Translations under genes and position numbers: made by a program
Assembly: GCA_034620365.1 (NCBI GenBank)
Contig: JAQGEQ010000142.1
Coordinates: 224,882-288,881 of the forward strand
Length of the DNA: 64,000 bases
Source: Pegea sp. RAD2-039
Taxonomy: Eukaryota > Chordata > Thaliacea > Salpida > Salpidae
Reading direction: 5' to 3'
The notes under the pieces: model-generated
Seen by the model: only the letters and a program-made list of their open reading frames with translations
What the model was told of the DNA's origin: nothing
Database searches by the model: none
Shown here: one piece after another, positions 1-12,279 of the stretch
Layout of the letters: each line of letters opens with the position of its first letter
Numbering within the stretch: position 1 is the first letter of the stretch

Positions 1-1020
1 TCTCATACTATCATATCATGATTCGAATATTGTTTGAACTAAATTTAGAATTAGTTATTACAAGTGATGATAAAAGATTTGAATAATTATTAAACAAAAT
101 CTGATACTTTTTTGAATTTTATAATTAGTAAACAAAAAACATTTTACTATAACAAATTCTATAAGATAATATCTATTTACATAAGAAGATATGCGATATA
201 TGAGCAGAACACAATAGATAATTTTTCATTTTTGCAACTACTAATTCTATAACTCAATGTATCAACCCACTCACTCAAAAGATTACATTTTCGGTTTATA
301 ATTTGGTAGCACATCATGACCTTAGTACTTCCAAATAATCTATTTGTAGATGTTTAAATTAATGATGAATTTAATGATGTTATTGTCATAGTTTCATAAA
401 TATTTCATCATAAGTTATTAGCCATAAATAATATTTAGTACTTTAAAATAAATGATTTAAGCTATGATAATTAATTTTGTCGATTATATTACTCTATTAG
501 TCAGTAGTCAATATTTTATCAACATTTGTAGATTACTTTTCGTAATACTACTGGTTCTGGGGTATTTAAAGTTTGAAAGAAAATTTGCCCTTAAATTTAT
601 CAAATATTTATCAAAATCATTTTAGATTTGATTGAATTAATTAAGGCTACTGTTGTCGTTGTAACCGTAAACATATTTTTTTCTGTTTTTATAACACCTG
701 GTAATTAACATCTTCGTATCTTGGAAGATAAGTTAGAAACAGTTATCTATATTAACTCTTGTGAATTTTTGATTAAAGCAAATAACTACAAATTAGATTC
801 TGTTTATCCTTTTTATTTCTAGCAAAATTTAATTTTGGTCTTCCAAACTAAACTTTTTAATAAATAATCAATTAAATTGAAACAAGGTTATATTTTTTTC
901 ACAAGTTACAAATAGTAACATCAAATAAATGAATTAAAAAAAACAAAACAAAAAGAAATCTTGAGAGAATTTTTAAATCAAAGAGAGAATAAAAAATTGA
1001 TATTGTTTTTTTTTCCTATA
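1..1020. other. AT-rich non-coding stretch
   Basis: I see no convincing open frame, RNA gene or repeat here. The composition is homopolymer-rich A/T, like the other intergenic parts of the window. Confidence 0.5.
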
Positions 1021-2180
1021 AACATTTCGAAGATCACAAAAGGAATCCCAACCCAATCTTCAGAATTCGTCATGATTGCATCATTAGTGACATCACCATC
1101 GCAAGATGTAGCAAGCGAGTAAGGACACTTGTCGAAGTATTTGAGCAGATGACGATGACAAAAAACCCAAGAATTCAGCTAAAAAAGTTACTGCAACATA
1201 AAAGAGTTAATACTTTTCCAATAGAGATGATAACCTCATCTGTGACGTTAATCGATTAGGTCAATTCGCATATCTAGTAGTCACCATGGTAGCAAAAACG
1301 ATAAATAGAAGATCGCTTTAAAAGATGTCATCGAATACAGATTACCCAAACTGAGTAGTTGCTGAATGCATTTCGACGATTTGGAGATCTTACAAAGATC
1401 ACGATTAGATGAGGAACAATAAAGTGAGATAGATGTCGGATCTTTGATTCACTTCCATCTTTTGCCTAAAAGATAACTTTCTTCTACATTACTTCGTATA
1501 TAAGTCCTTGCGCTGTTGGTCCAAGGAACATAAACACAAGACTGTTGATTTGCTCAAACACGACATCTGGTGGAAACTGGAAACTTATTCACGCAGCGAC
1601 CATTACGTCACAATCAGAAGGATTAAACAAAGAAGAGCCAACTCCTGAAAAGACCAGTCCTCGACTGTCCTAGCTCCATACACATTTTGAGCTGGAAATA
1701 ACCAACTTCATAATGACGTCATTGCTGATAACTCTAACAAAACAGAAGCGAAGTGTCAACTTCAAGCCAATGCCGACCAGGTGGCCTCGTAGCGTAAATA
1801 GATCTCAAATGATGAAATCTTCACCCACAGCTCGTCTCTGCACGATAATATGCAAATGGGTGGGCGAGAATGGATAAGGACATATGATAGGGACAGCTTG
1901 TTGCATCACCTCTACATCTTTATCTGGTAGTTAGTTGTGCAATGTATGATGAAGACGAAGAAGCTCAGAGTTGCTGCGACAAAACTAGATGAATTCTGTG
2001 AGAAGCAAAAGTTATACGTGAGGTGGACAGATAGTAGGACAAATAGAGTTGTCCAAAGAAATATGGACATACAGTCGAATATAGAAGAAGCATTATAATA
2101 TGTGGACAGCTCATAAGACATTTGGACAGGTAATAGGACAAATTATAGGTAGTAGGGACATGTTATAAGTAGTAGGATAA
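1020..2180. other. GC-richer non-coding segment with GGACA-rich array
   Basis: This stretch has visibly higher G+C than its surroundings, but every frame is interrupted. It contains one perfect TGACGTCA octamer at 1714-1721. From about 1875 to 2175 short words of the type GGACA/TAGGACA recur irregularly, giving a degenerate simple-repeat look. Its texture resembles the CRE-rich block that follows at 2.2-2.9 kb, so it may be an older, more diverged extension of that repeat. Function unknown. Confidence 0.4.
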
Positions 2181-2199
2181 CTATATTTTCATAATAAAG

Positions 2200-2880
2200 T
2201 CGCTATAATATAGCTTTGGTGACGTCATCACCTGCCAGCAGCCGCCTGGTTCTGGTTGACAGTGATGAAACCAAATAAGGCGGTCCGAATCGACTACGAA
2301 ATACTGGGAGCGACGATCTAAGGTGATCTTTGTAATGCTGATGCTGTATCGAATCAATCTTTCTGTCGTGATAATTGTTAAACGATGACGTCATCAGACA
2401 AATTAAGTTTTTTCTCTATTCACCATCACGGCATCTAATTGATCTTCTGATATGTTTCAGTGATTTCGTCATTAACAATGCTCGTATAACGACCTTAAGA
2501 TATCTCTTGTGAACGCGATTTGAAGTTTCTATAAAGATTCATGTGAAGAAAGTTACATCCGGTAAGGTAATGAAGAAGCTTACAAATAGTTCTTCTTCTA
2601 ATGCTGTGATGTCAACACGATCAAGTTGCAATTACCAGCGCGGTGTTGCTTCAGTGACGTCACTATCGTAATGAAGATCACCGTCTTTCGTAAAAATCCA
2701 TCCAAATCTATTGAAGATTGAAAGTAGATTTCTGGATTTATTTCAAACTCATTTAACTTCAGTTGAATATTTCATTTGCTAAGTCTTAGTAGCAGCAGAG
2801 CAAATTTTAGTTTATCTACTTTTATCAAGAATCCACAAAAAATACTTAAAAATGAAATTAGTTACACAAAAAAGTGGTAG
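2200..2880 (+). repeat. Diverged outlying copy of the CRE-rich block
   Basis: The order of conserved words matches the CRE-rich blocks of the amplicon: a TGACGTCATCACCTGCCA core, a 'tgacagtgatgaaac' stretch, a second TGACGTCATCA and the 'ggtgttgcttcagtgacgtcac' stretch. Perfect TGACGTCA octamers are at 2220-2227, 2386-2393 and 2655-2662. It is clearly more diverged than the copies at 12.3, 18.8, 46.9, 56.2 and 62.7 kb. It lies in + orientation although the nearest E2F unit (8-11 kb) is in - orientation. It is therefore either an older duplication or an independent insertion of the same repeat family. Confidence 0.75.
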
Positions 2881-4427
2881 TTAGTTGATTAAAAACCTTC
2901 AAGTGAAGCAGCAAATTTCTTTTTCTTCTTATTTCAGCTAATTTTTAAAGCATCGGACACAAATAACTTTCCCTTTGTCTACTGTGTTACTACACCAAAG
3001 TCTCTAACCTCTTTAAAATATTTATTAACAAGTTATGAATTAAGTATTTTGTTTAACATATATTATTATTTATGCATACAACTGGCAGTTTTTTTTCATC
3101 CTATTTACTTATATAGTTTTATTAATTTTAAATTAACCGTTTATAATTTGCTTATACCTCTACAGATTTTATATTCTTTAATTTTTTTTCTCATCGTATT
3201 GTTTCGTTTTTTTCGTTATAACAACTGATCATTTTACCACCTGTAACTATGATTGGTGTAAAATAGGTAAACTAATAATTAAGTGTAATGATTCAATAAT
3301 AACCATTATCTAATGAAAACAATGTCTTTATTTAGAGAGTTAACATTTTTACTATTTGTATTTATACGTTTTATTTCAAATAAAGTACTTTTAGTTAAAG
3401 ATAAAACAATACTGCATATATACAAATGTTAAAACTTTCAAATGTTTTTTGTGCAAAACTAACATTAACAAAACCAAAACTACTTGTTCGATTTTTTAGT
3501 GGCGAATCACAGTTAAAATAAGTTTCAGTTAATTTATTAATTGTAAAATTCACTAATAAAATATATTTTCTATTATGCTAGGAAAAGTTTGACAAAAAAA
3601 GTTTAGTAACTACGTTACTGGTAGTATGTAAAGAAAACAACTTATTTATGTCTTAATTTTTAAACTTCAAAACTAAACATAAGGATTTTAATTACTATCA
3701 ATTTACTTTTTATTAAGTGTGTATGCTCAACTGATTTTTTTTATAATACCATAATAGTTAAGCAATCTAATGAAACTAGCTTGTTAAGTTTCATATTTCT
3801 TATATAAATTTTTACTAGTATTGAAATAAAAGTATATATTTAGAACCTTATTAATTTTTGCTTGATATCTTCTAAGGGCTTCTAAAATATTTGTAATAGA
3901 TAATAAATTTGCTCTTAATAACAAACCTAAATATCTTCATGTTTAAAGACATATGTGATCAAGCACACCTGATTTAGTAAGTAAAATATTTCTTTAATAT
4001 TTCAGAATAATAATAATCATCAGTGTGAAGAAAACGTTTATCTTACAACTTATAGTTTAAAAGATTTTTTTAAGATTTATGTTCAAACTTGAAAAGTTTA
4101 TGTTTATTTTGAAGTTGCTGGTAAAACTTTTACTAATTTGTGGTTACAAGTGCTTTGGTTTTATGCAATTGCATTAGTATCTATGTTTGATTATTTTTGT
4201 TGTTTAACCTTTTCATTAAATATATTCTGATTAAAATTGTTTTACTTTCTTCTTAATATTTTGATAGTTAATACTGACACAATTTGATGTTTAATTAAAT
4301 TGGTCAAACTTTATCTGTTAAATGAAGCGTTGGTGTATAGAAATAGTGTTTATTTGTGAAAAATAACAAAATTTATCAAATAACCTTTTTACATTATTGT
4401 TGTATTATCTACAGGATCTGAGACAAT
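2881..4427. other. AT-rich non-coding stretch
   Basis: No supported gene, repeat or RNA. All frames are closed by frequent stops. Confidence 0.45.
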
Positions 4428-4670
4428 CTAACCCAATCCATCAAAACCAAGAATACCATATACAGTACCATTTCCTACATTACGGTATTGTTCAAAAGTA
4501 AAACTTGGACCTTGCAAAACAGTATTCTCTGTTTTCGTTATAAAATTGCCTGCAAGTGCGATATGAAGCCACTCAACTTCAATACCACCGATCGAGAAGA
4601 TACCGTCGCAGATAGCTTTAAAAGGGGACTTCTTTCCAAAACAATAGAAGGATAGTGAAGAATAACCATA
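4428..4670 (-). CDS. Probable 3'-terminal coding exon, unknown protein
   Basis: On the minus strand there is an open frame of about 80 codons ending in TAG at 4428-4430. It has no ATG and begins after a TAA at 4671-4673, so it would be a spliced terminal exon. A pyrimidine-rich run followed by AG about 4630-4650 could be the acceptor. The peptide has mixed, protein-like composition (residues such as FGKKSPFKAICDGIFSIGG and, at the end, NGTVYGILGFDGLG), unlike the Lys/Ile/Phe-rich spurious frames around it. I do not recognise the family. No upstream exons were identified, and a decayed fragment is possible. Confidence 0.4.
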   Translation of the reverse strand, partial: YGYSSLSFYCFGKKSPFKAICDGIFSIGGIEVEWLHIALAGNFITKTENTVLQGPSFTFEQYRNVGNGTVYGILGFDGLG

Positions 4671-4833
4671 TTAAAGGAACAAAACGTTGCATCTAATTGT
4701 CTTACTTTGTTTTAATATCATTGTTATCTTGTTTATATATTTATGATTATTTGTTCTATACTTTCCATTCTCTCTTTCTATTTGTTTTTAGGCAATGACT
4801 ATAATTTAGCGTTGGTTTATCTAACGTTTGGGT

Positions 4834-5200
4834 TAATTGTTTGAAGTTTGTATAACAACAGTTAACTCAAATGTTAGATTTCCATTTGCAATGATCTTCA
4901 AAAATGATGTTCTTTCCTTCTGTGTTTATCCTTTTTTTACTTGTAATTTTTCAGCAGTAGTGAAGTCTTTCATGACTTAGCTACGTGATATTTATTCATA
5001 TGATGAATACAAGTCGGCATTGAAAGATTTTGCATTTGAACTAACTGTTTGAAATTTGTTTATAAACGGTCAATTCAAATGCAAGATTTTTCTTTGCACT
5101 GATCTTCATAAAGGAGGTTGTTTGCTTCTGTATTTATCCTTTTTTTACTTGTAAATTCCTACCAGTATTGAAGTTTTTCGTGCCATAGCTGCTTGACAGC
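4834..5200 (+). repeat. Two-copy tandem duplication, ~206 bp period
   Basis: Two copies (about 4834-4990 and 5041-5198) share the same succession of words: 'tgtttgaa.tttgt', 'tcaaatg..agattt', 'tttgca.tgatcttca', 'cttctgt.tttatcctttttttacttgtaa' and 'gaagt.ttt'. They have diverged by many substitutions and small indels. No open frame is kept, so this looks like a neutral local duplication. Confidence 0.7.
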
Positions 5201-5344
5201 TGATCACAAGCATATAACGCAGGAGTTTCTATATCTATTTGCTAGTATTTCAAAGTATACTTATTGTTCTAATATTTATTTCAAACTATTTATTTATGAG
5301 TTGTTTATTTTTTTAAAGAAAAGCTTACGTTACGTTGTAGTGTA

Positions 5345-5363
5345 AATAATAATAATAATAATA
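5345..5363 (+). repeat. (AAT)n microsatellite
   Basis: About six uninterrupted AAT triplets. A simple-sequence repeat with no sign of a coding role. Confidence 0.85.
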
Positions 5364-5364
5364 A

Positions 5365-6080
5365 ATTTACAAAAGAAGTATTGGTTATTTTCACTTTGCA
5401 TTCTTAATTAATCAGTTTCCATTTTCTAATGATTAAATATTCTTTCTTCAAATTCTTAACCAGTCGAGTAAAGTACGACGACCATAGTAACTATAAAGTT
5501 AAACATCAAAAAATATCAAAATCTTATTATTAAAACATAAAAATCACTGCTATATAGTATAAAACTATTTAGATCTTTAACCAACAATATCTTCCAGAGT
5601 TTTTACAATTTTAAAAGTGAAAATCATTTTAAAACAAGTTACAATAAATGTCATTTAGAAGTATTCTCTAAATATTCATGTCATTTAAACTTTTGGATAT
5701 TAATTTTCCAACAATGCAACATTTACTATTAGTTAGGAAAGTTCCAGATATTCTAAAACTGTTATACAAATAGATTATTTTAAAGCTCACAGACATTTTT
5801 ATCGGATAAAACAAAGTTTTAATAAGTTTAATAAAAAGTTTATTTGTAAGGATTCTGAATTTACTCATTCATTCAAGCATTTGATAATCTGATCACATTT
5901 TTTTTAATGTTGAATCTTACATCTATTTTCGAATGATTTAAAGAACTTAACACCAAATATTTGCTTTATTATGTTTTAATCTATTTTTTTACAGTTCATT
6001 GGCAGACACGTGCTAAACAAATAATTTATGTATGTTTTGTAAAGTATTCGACAACAAGATGTTATCAGTTTTTGTAAGAC
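5365..6080. other. AT-rich non-coding stretch
   Basis: Nothing supportable seen. The short frame on the minus strand at 5668-5868 is low-complexity K/I/F-rich and is taken as chance. Confidence 0.4.
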
Positions 6081-6082
6081 GA

Positions 6083-6200
6083 AAATCATTATTCTCATGA
6101 AATACCAAGGGATAAATCTTTTACTTTCTATATTTTTGGCTAAGGAATTTTTCAACTTTCCTCCTTTGCATTTATTAAAATGAATAAATGAAAAAACAAT
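6083..6200 (+). mobile_element. 5'-truncated LINE 3' tail
   Basis: The segment 'atcttttactttctatatttttggctaa' is followed, after a short gap, by 'ctcctttgcatttatt' and an AATAAATGAA-type tail. This matches the 3' end of the LINE at 10.93-11.06 kb word for word with few changes. Only the extreme 3' end is present, as expected of heavily 5'-truncated non-LTR retrotransposon insertions. No coding sequence remains. Confidence 0.6.
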
Positions 6201-6209
6201 AATTTATAG

Positions 6210-7480
6210 TTATTTGGCTTCAAAACATCTAAAAATTAAATGAAATTGCCTTATACAAGAAAACAAAGCCTTAAGTAAGCTCTTAGCTGTAAGTATACTT
6301 TAATGTAATCAGTATTGATTGGAATTTGAGGCTACTGTTGATTGATTGATTACGTGAAGACTAGATCAACCAATCATTCGAAACCACCAAACTTGTTTCG
6401 AAGGAGATTAGATGTTCTATAACTGAAATACAAATTTGACTAAATTAAAATAGTTCTTAGAAGATGTAAAAATCAAATATACCAAAATTATTTTTTTAGA
6501 TAATTCTTAGTTTTTCGATAGTAAAGCATTTTTGATTTTTTCAATCAAATCATTTCACTTGGATGAAAAAAATGTGTATTTCTTTTAAGAATTTTCATTT
6601 GAAAAAATAAAACAAAAATTGCTGAAATACCCTATTTTTCTAAATCAGTTAAGATGTTCTATATTTTTCAATGTTTCACGAGTCTAGTAAAAACTTAACG
6701 GATTAGTTAATATCAACTAACTAAATCAAGACTTTATTTATTTTAACTAAAAATGGAAATTTTTCTAAATTCAATATTTTAACTAGCTGATTATAACTCC
6801 ATGAAAAAGATCAGAGATAATTACTTTTTCAACATCATAATTGTAATTTTTTAACAAATATAATTGTAATGAAAACTGATACTTTTAGGAAATTTGTTAA
6901 ATACTGAGTTATTTAGTTTTTAAACAATAGGATACTTTTCTAGTATTCACAAGTATTTATTTCAAAACCTTTTTAATAACGAGTTGAATAAAAAATTATT
7001 TTTTTTTATACTTTTAAGTTACACAGATATTTTCTGCAATTAAATGCAATTTGTAGCTATTTGAAATTACAAAATAACCCTAAAGCTATTTAATTATGAA
7101 ATTATGCAGTACTTGCAAATTATAAAAAACTTACTTATTATAAATTCATATTTAAATAGTTTCACTAAAAAAGCAAACATGTACTAACTAAATTAAATAA
7201 ATAAGTTAAATTAGCATTTGTAATTGGGATAGAATTCAAACTGGACAAATGACAAAGTTTTTACTTAAATTTTGTGTTTAAAATAATTATTAACCGACGA
7301 GTTTGTCAAACTGTTAATTTTACCATGTCATTTAATTGTCATTTTCCCCAATTTATCACATTTTCACATTTAAACGTTTCAAACAATTTTGAAAAAATAT
7401 TTTTATTCTCAGGTATTTCAAATGTACTTAAAATGTTCAAATAAAACACAAAAAAACTTTTTTTTGACACACAAAAAAAA
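6210..7480. other. AT-rich non-coding stretch
   Basis: No gene or repeat that I can support. It may hold the 3' flank of the minus-strand gene ending at 7520. Confidence 0.4.
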
Positions 7481-7484
7481 TTAT

Positions 7485-7490
7485 TTTATT
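7485..7490 (-). promoter_or_regulatory. Polyadenylation signal AATAAA
   Basis: A perfect AATAAA on the minus strand, about 30 nt downstream of the stop codon at 7520. It supports the adjacent open frame as a genuine terminal exon. Confidence 0.55.
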
Positions 7491-7519
7491 ATTTTAAACA
7501 AATATATTTCTTCTAATCA

Positions 7520-7898
7520 TTACAATTTATAAGTAATGTTTATTCTATTACGAGCTAAATAGGTTTTAAAACCCCATACATCTATCTGTTGTATTGGATT
7601 ATCAAAATCTATCATCAATTTGAGACGAGAAAAAGATGCTCTATGTACTTCTTCTGTTGTAAAATCTTCCTTGGATGGAAATTTCACAACAATTGCTGGT
7701 TCTTCATCTTCAGATGCCTCGTAAGAGATCTTCACCATACTCTTATCTAAATAATCATATTGGTGACGTTCACCTATGAACATTTCACTCATATTCACTT
7801 GTTTAACATTATCAGTTTCTTGAATAACGTTAAACATGATGTAAAAATAGTCTATCAACATATTTTTTCTAAGATGGACCAGGAAAGAATAAATACTG
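7520..7898 (-). CDS. 3'-terminal exon of an unrecognised gene
   Basis: A minus-strand frame opens just after a strong acceptor (eight T then CAG, ending at 7899) and runs 125-126 codons to a stop at 7520. AATAAA follows 30 nt later. An ATG upstream of the acceptor would extend it to 7936, but that part reads like intron. The N-terminal part is hydrophobic to amphipathic. The C-terminal 90 residues are charged, with SYEASEDEEPAIVVKFPSKE and then PIQQIDVWGFKTYLARNRI near the end, and look like a folded soluble domain. I cannot name the family. From about 8.01 kb its upstream sequence is homologous to the flank that elsewhere precedes E2F copies, so this exon occupies the place of an E2F gene in this unit. 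Confidence 0.6.
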
Positions 7899-8009
7899 CT
7901 GAAAAAAAATGTAATAAAATTTATTTTGTCTAACATAAATGACTATTTTTTAATCTTTATTTTTACTGAATAAATAAAATATCTGTGATGGTGGCGATAA
8001 AAATTGCAC

Positions 8010-10485
8010 AATAGCATATACCAAGTATGATTTTCTTGATAAGACAAAAATTTTGAATTCTTTACAAGTTTCATTTCCAGTTACATTTAATTATTTTTTA
8101 ACCTGCCTAAGGCGCAAATTGAGTTGTTGATAAGTTTACAATCTCAGGTAAAAACGCTAGTATACGGCATTTCAACTTTTAAGTCAAATATTTCACAAAA
8201 TCCAAACGTTCAATAATATAAAATACATTTAAAAAGCATAAACATGATAAACTTAATATAATTTTTTAAGAATAAATTTTAATATAAATAAAAGTTTGCA
8301 AACATTCTTTAGCTTTTAAAACAAATCATCAGTTTATATTAATTTGGCAATCAACTTTATCAAACAATTTTTTTCTGTTTATATAAAAAGAAATATAAAA
8401 ACATTTATATATAAAAAAAACTGTTTCTTACTGCAAAACTTGTTTACCTGATATTTTCAGATTTTAAAAATTTCTGTAATAACTGAATGTTTTTATAACT
8501 TATAAAAATCTGTAATATTTTTATCTCAGTTGTTGGCCAAAAGAACTGAAAACATACCTTTATATCTATGCTTTAATACCAGCCCTTCAACTTTATAAAA
8601 ATAGCAAGAAAACATAGATTAAATTTTATATCTGATTTTAGTTTATGAAGCAAAAGTTTTATGAAAAACATTAAAGATTGTTTAGAATATAAAAAAAAAT
8701 ATTTATAAAACTTCTTAAAAATTTTATTATCAAAGCATATCAATTAAAAGTAAACAATAATTAAAATAAATTTTATGAAAATGAAAACATGTATGACTAA
8801 TTAAATTATAAAATTCTTACTCTTAAAAAACTCTTAAAAAGATTTTACTGGTTTTTTGGTAATTAATTCATTATCTTTAAATGATTATTTTGACTTTTCT
8901 TTATAATGATATTGAAAAAATAACAATTTCATTCTATAACTCTTAGAAAATATTTTAATAATAAATAAAAATAGTTTTAATTATCATGGAAATTTTAAGA
9001 AAGAATCATCTACTATCACAGAAAACATAAATTGTGGAGACAGATCTATCATAACACTGTATAAAATGAGAACGTAATCTAATCTCAAACCATTTTTACA
9101 ATGTGATTTGTGTTGCAATAAGTTATGTAAAGTGCAGTTTTAAAATTCTCAAAAATTTAATACTTTCGTAACTTCTTAGTAGCTCTATAAAACCATTCGT
9201 ATATGTTTCTATTCAAAATTTTTAATCTTTTTATTAACAAAAAATCTTTATAAGTTACATTTTTAACTTATAAACTGTAAAACGTTTAACGTAAACACTA
9301 AAATCTGAAAAATAAAAGACATTTCTACCTTTAGAATCAACTTGCTGGAAAGTTTTAAGTTAGAATAAAACTTTTAATTTACTTTAATTCTAATCACAAA
9401 ATTTATAATACTTAATTGTCTTTATAACAAGCTTCCAATTACCGGCTCTGGTTTTTTCAATCATTTATAATTTAATTTTATAAATATTTGTTTATTACAT
9501 CTAAATGATACTTTCTTTCTAGGGATATCCTACATTAACTTTGGATAGGTCGTTTGTTTAAAATATTAAATAAAACTAATAATTTTGTTTAATTTTACTA
9601 AAAGGAAAACTCAATTATCATTTTTCCATGAAAAGGTTTTTAAGAAGTACAACTTAAGGTCCATAACATCACTGAAATATGTTTCGGTAGGTGTTTATTT
9701 AAATTTTAGAAGTTTCTTCTCATAAATCTTTGGTTGAATATTTTATTAATATATTATAATTTGTAAAAATAAGTAAATTGAATATATTTTCTGGTTTGCA
9801 GTTGATGTTAAATATCAAATTTGATGCTCTTTATCATTTAGAAACCTTATAAACCTATTTCATTGTAATGTATTATGAAAAAAAATATATTCCTGGCCGT
9901 ATACTGAACAACCATTTAGGCATGAACAATACAACAAGTTTTTATCAAATCTTTGTTGATAATTTTAAATTCTAGACTCAAAATATTTACTTATATCATA
10001 AATATATGGTTGTATTGTGTATCAGCAAAATAAGCTTTCTTTGTAGTGAAACTAGTAAAATAAATAAACAAAGAATACTAGTTTATTTTATAGAGTTGTT
10101 TGAAAACTTAGTTTTCATAACAGATGAATTATTTATAATTTACAAAAATTAAAAAAAAAAAACACTGTACAAAAGTTTTACTAACTTACAATATAACTAA
10201 AATTGTTATTATTTTGAATATCTCTAAGCTATAAAAATGTAGAATTAAAACTATTTAAATAATTTGAATAAAGAAATAGGGCATGGTTAGGGCAAAAATA
10301 TCCAAGTTGTAAACCAGGGTAGAAATAAAAAAGAATCAACTGTTGTCAGCAGCAGGATTCCACTCTCCACAATCAAATATGTAGTAGAAATGAAGGGATG
10401 ACTAGGCAAAGCTGACAATTAAGTAAGTTGCAGTTTTGAAATTTTGTAGCTCGAAACAGTTTAAACCATTTGTATTTTTTGTTAT
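8010..10485 (-). repeat. Third copy of the E2F-upstream flank (no E2F attached)
   Basis: On the minus strand this is collinear with the flanks that precede E2F copies A (22.56-25.06 kb), C (41.0-43.5 kb) and D (50.65-53.1 kb). Shared landmarks are 'accaagtatgattttctt', 'cctgcctaagg.gca', 'agtatacggcatt', 'gggatatcctacatta', 'gaaaactcaattatca' and 'aaccagggtagaaat'. Homology stops at about 8012. Beyond that, where the others have an E2F gene, this copy has the unidentified exon at 7.5-7.9 kb. It is more diverged than the other copies. Confidence 0.8.
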
Positions 10486-11095
10486 ATAAGAGAAGCTTAA
10501 TATTAAATATGATAGTTATAAACATCAACTCAGCTTCTTCAATTAAGATACTTTGGAAATTCGACAGTATAAATACGACCTTTCTCCTATTTATAAGATT
10601 ATCAACAATTTAATAGACTTTCAGTTTGATAATTACTTTTCCATTAGTCTTTCCCTCAAGTTATATCAGCTCAGACGACACAAATTACATCTTAATAAGC
10701 CGATATCACCTGGTACATTAATCAGAACAAATTTTTTCTCATACCGTACAATTAGTAAATGGAACCAGTGGCCATCAGACATTGTGAGTTCTTAATAACT
10801 TGCGTTGTTCAAAAAGAAGTTGAACCGTTATAACATTGCAAACATTTTCATTTCTAAACTGTTTTTTTTTTAAATATTAATATTCTATTAATGTTCTGTG
10901 TTATATGCTTTGATGGCTATCGAAATGTCATGTGTTACATCTTTTGCTTTCTATATTTTTGACTAAATAGATGTTATTTTAGAGAATGTGTATTTGCGAG
11001 AGGTGCTCTCTTCAGGTAGCCTTCTTTGCATTTATTGTAATAAATTAATAAAGAAATAAACGAATAAATAATTAAAAAATAATTAAATAAATAAA
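10486..11095 (+). mobile_element. 5'-truncated CR1/L2-like LINE, 3' end
   Basis: This piece interrupts sequence that is continuous in the paralogous flanks. The left side matches 25.01-25.06 kb and the right side resumes at the 25.07 kb equivalent. It holds the last part of a reverse-transcriptase ORF (10553-10797), a short 3' UTR with 'gagaggtgctctcttcagg', and an AATAAA/GAATAAA-rich tail, all typical of 5'-truncated non-LTR elements. The last ~55 nt before the tail match the 3' end of the SINE at 25.97-26.02 kb. The paralogous flanks lack it, so it inserted after the unit was duplicated, or into this copy only. Confidence 0.8.
10553..10797 (+). pseudogene. C-terminal fragment of LINE reverse transcriptase
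   Basis: About 80 codons end at TAA, and the last few family residues continue in frame after it (LALFKKKLNRY). The order YKIINNLIDFQFDNYF, then LKLY, then RTNFFSYRTISKWNQWPSDIV matches the region after the reverse-transcriptase palm in CR1/L2/Rex-type ORF2. There the usual pattern is YKI..GL.D...FF, a short basic stretch, and then R..FFS.RV...WN.LP..VV. The first codon in the open frame is TTG, not a start. The fragment lacks all catalytic RT and endonuclease motifs, so it is dead. Confidence 0.75.
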
Positions 11096-11099
11096 AGAT

Positions 11100-11660
11100 A
11101 AAACTATAACTACTAAATTTGAAACAACTTCAATAACATTAAAAAAGATAATTTTATGTGTAAGGATCTCAAAACGTTTTTTTCATTAGCAGTACTGCAA
11201 TGAAAATATAAATTAGAAATATCAACATCGACTTTAAAATTCTATAAAGTTTATATATCGTTTCTTTAAAAGTATCAAAAAACTTTTTATAAAAAATTTG
11301 TTTTAAAACTTCAAACTTTAAAAACGTAAGATATTCTCATTTAAGATTTTGCTAAGTAAAACTACGATGAGTATGTTCTATCCAAAAAATGTGACTATGG
11401 ATTAAAAAGATAAACTTAGAAATATTTTCAACATAGATTTATAAAAATGGATTGTGAGAGACTGAATGTATTCACTAATATTGGCTGGCTTGAACTTAGA
11501 CTTTTAGAAAATATTTGTATCAGTGTCTTTTGTTAATCTTTATTATATGCAAAATGTTATTTTCATGTTTGAACTTCATTCATCTTTCTTATCATCTTTA
11601 AATCACTATGATCCTTTTCCTACTTAAAACCTCTAAAATAAAACTCTAATAGACTAAATA
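11100..11660 (-). repeat. Remainder of the third left unit, with internal deletion
   Basis: 11.1-11.39 kb matches the block that precedes the E2F flank in other units ('tattctcattt', 'tatgatgagtatg.tcta'). It then jumps at about 11390 to sequence that in other copies lies more than 1 kb away ('tctctcacaatcca.tttt', compare 38.96-39.01 kb on the opposite strand). A deletion has therefore joined two distant parts of the unit. Confidence 0.6.
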
Positions 11661-12279
11661 TTCAATATAAAATTTGATCTTTTATTTTTTGTGCTAATAA
11701 AATAATCATCACAAGTTTATACTTTATACTCCAAATATTTGAAGTATTTTTGATAATATCAAACTCAAGCATGACTTTTAGTAGCTTGTTTTGAAATGAT
11801 TTCCTAAATTGACGATTGTAAAACCTTTGGCAGATAATGTCGGTTTCAGTCGGACTTATTTTTTCTACAGCGACAATTACTTTTTATAAATAATAAACAA
11901 AACATGTAATACTTCCTAATACGAATACTAAACATCTTATAGTAATTAGATATATAGCTGATTTTTTGGTTAATTATCTGTCTTGATACTATATTCTTCT
12001 GGTCTAGTTGCTCCTAAATTTTCTTATTTGTCTACAAATGAAAACCTTTGGTCGCTGAGGTTGCAACATTCTCAAATTTGTAGTCAGTTAGTAGTAAGCT
12101 AGTTGATGGCTTTTCGATTTCAAAATTAAATAAAATTTAGAGCTTGCGAGCAGTTGATTTGTAGATATTTGTAGAACTATTAGTTGATTCTTGATGTAAT
12201 AACAAAAGTAAAACTTGCTCGTCTGCCACCAAGTGAACTTTTTAACAAATAGAACTTCCAACAAAAGTTGAATGAGTTT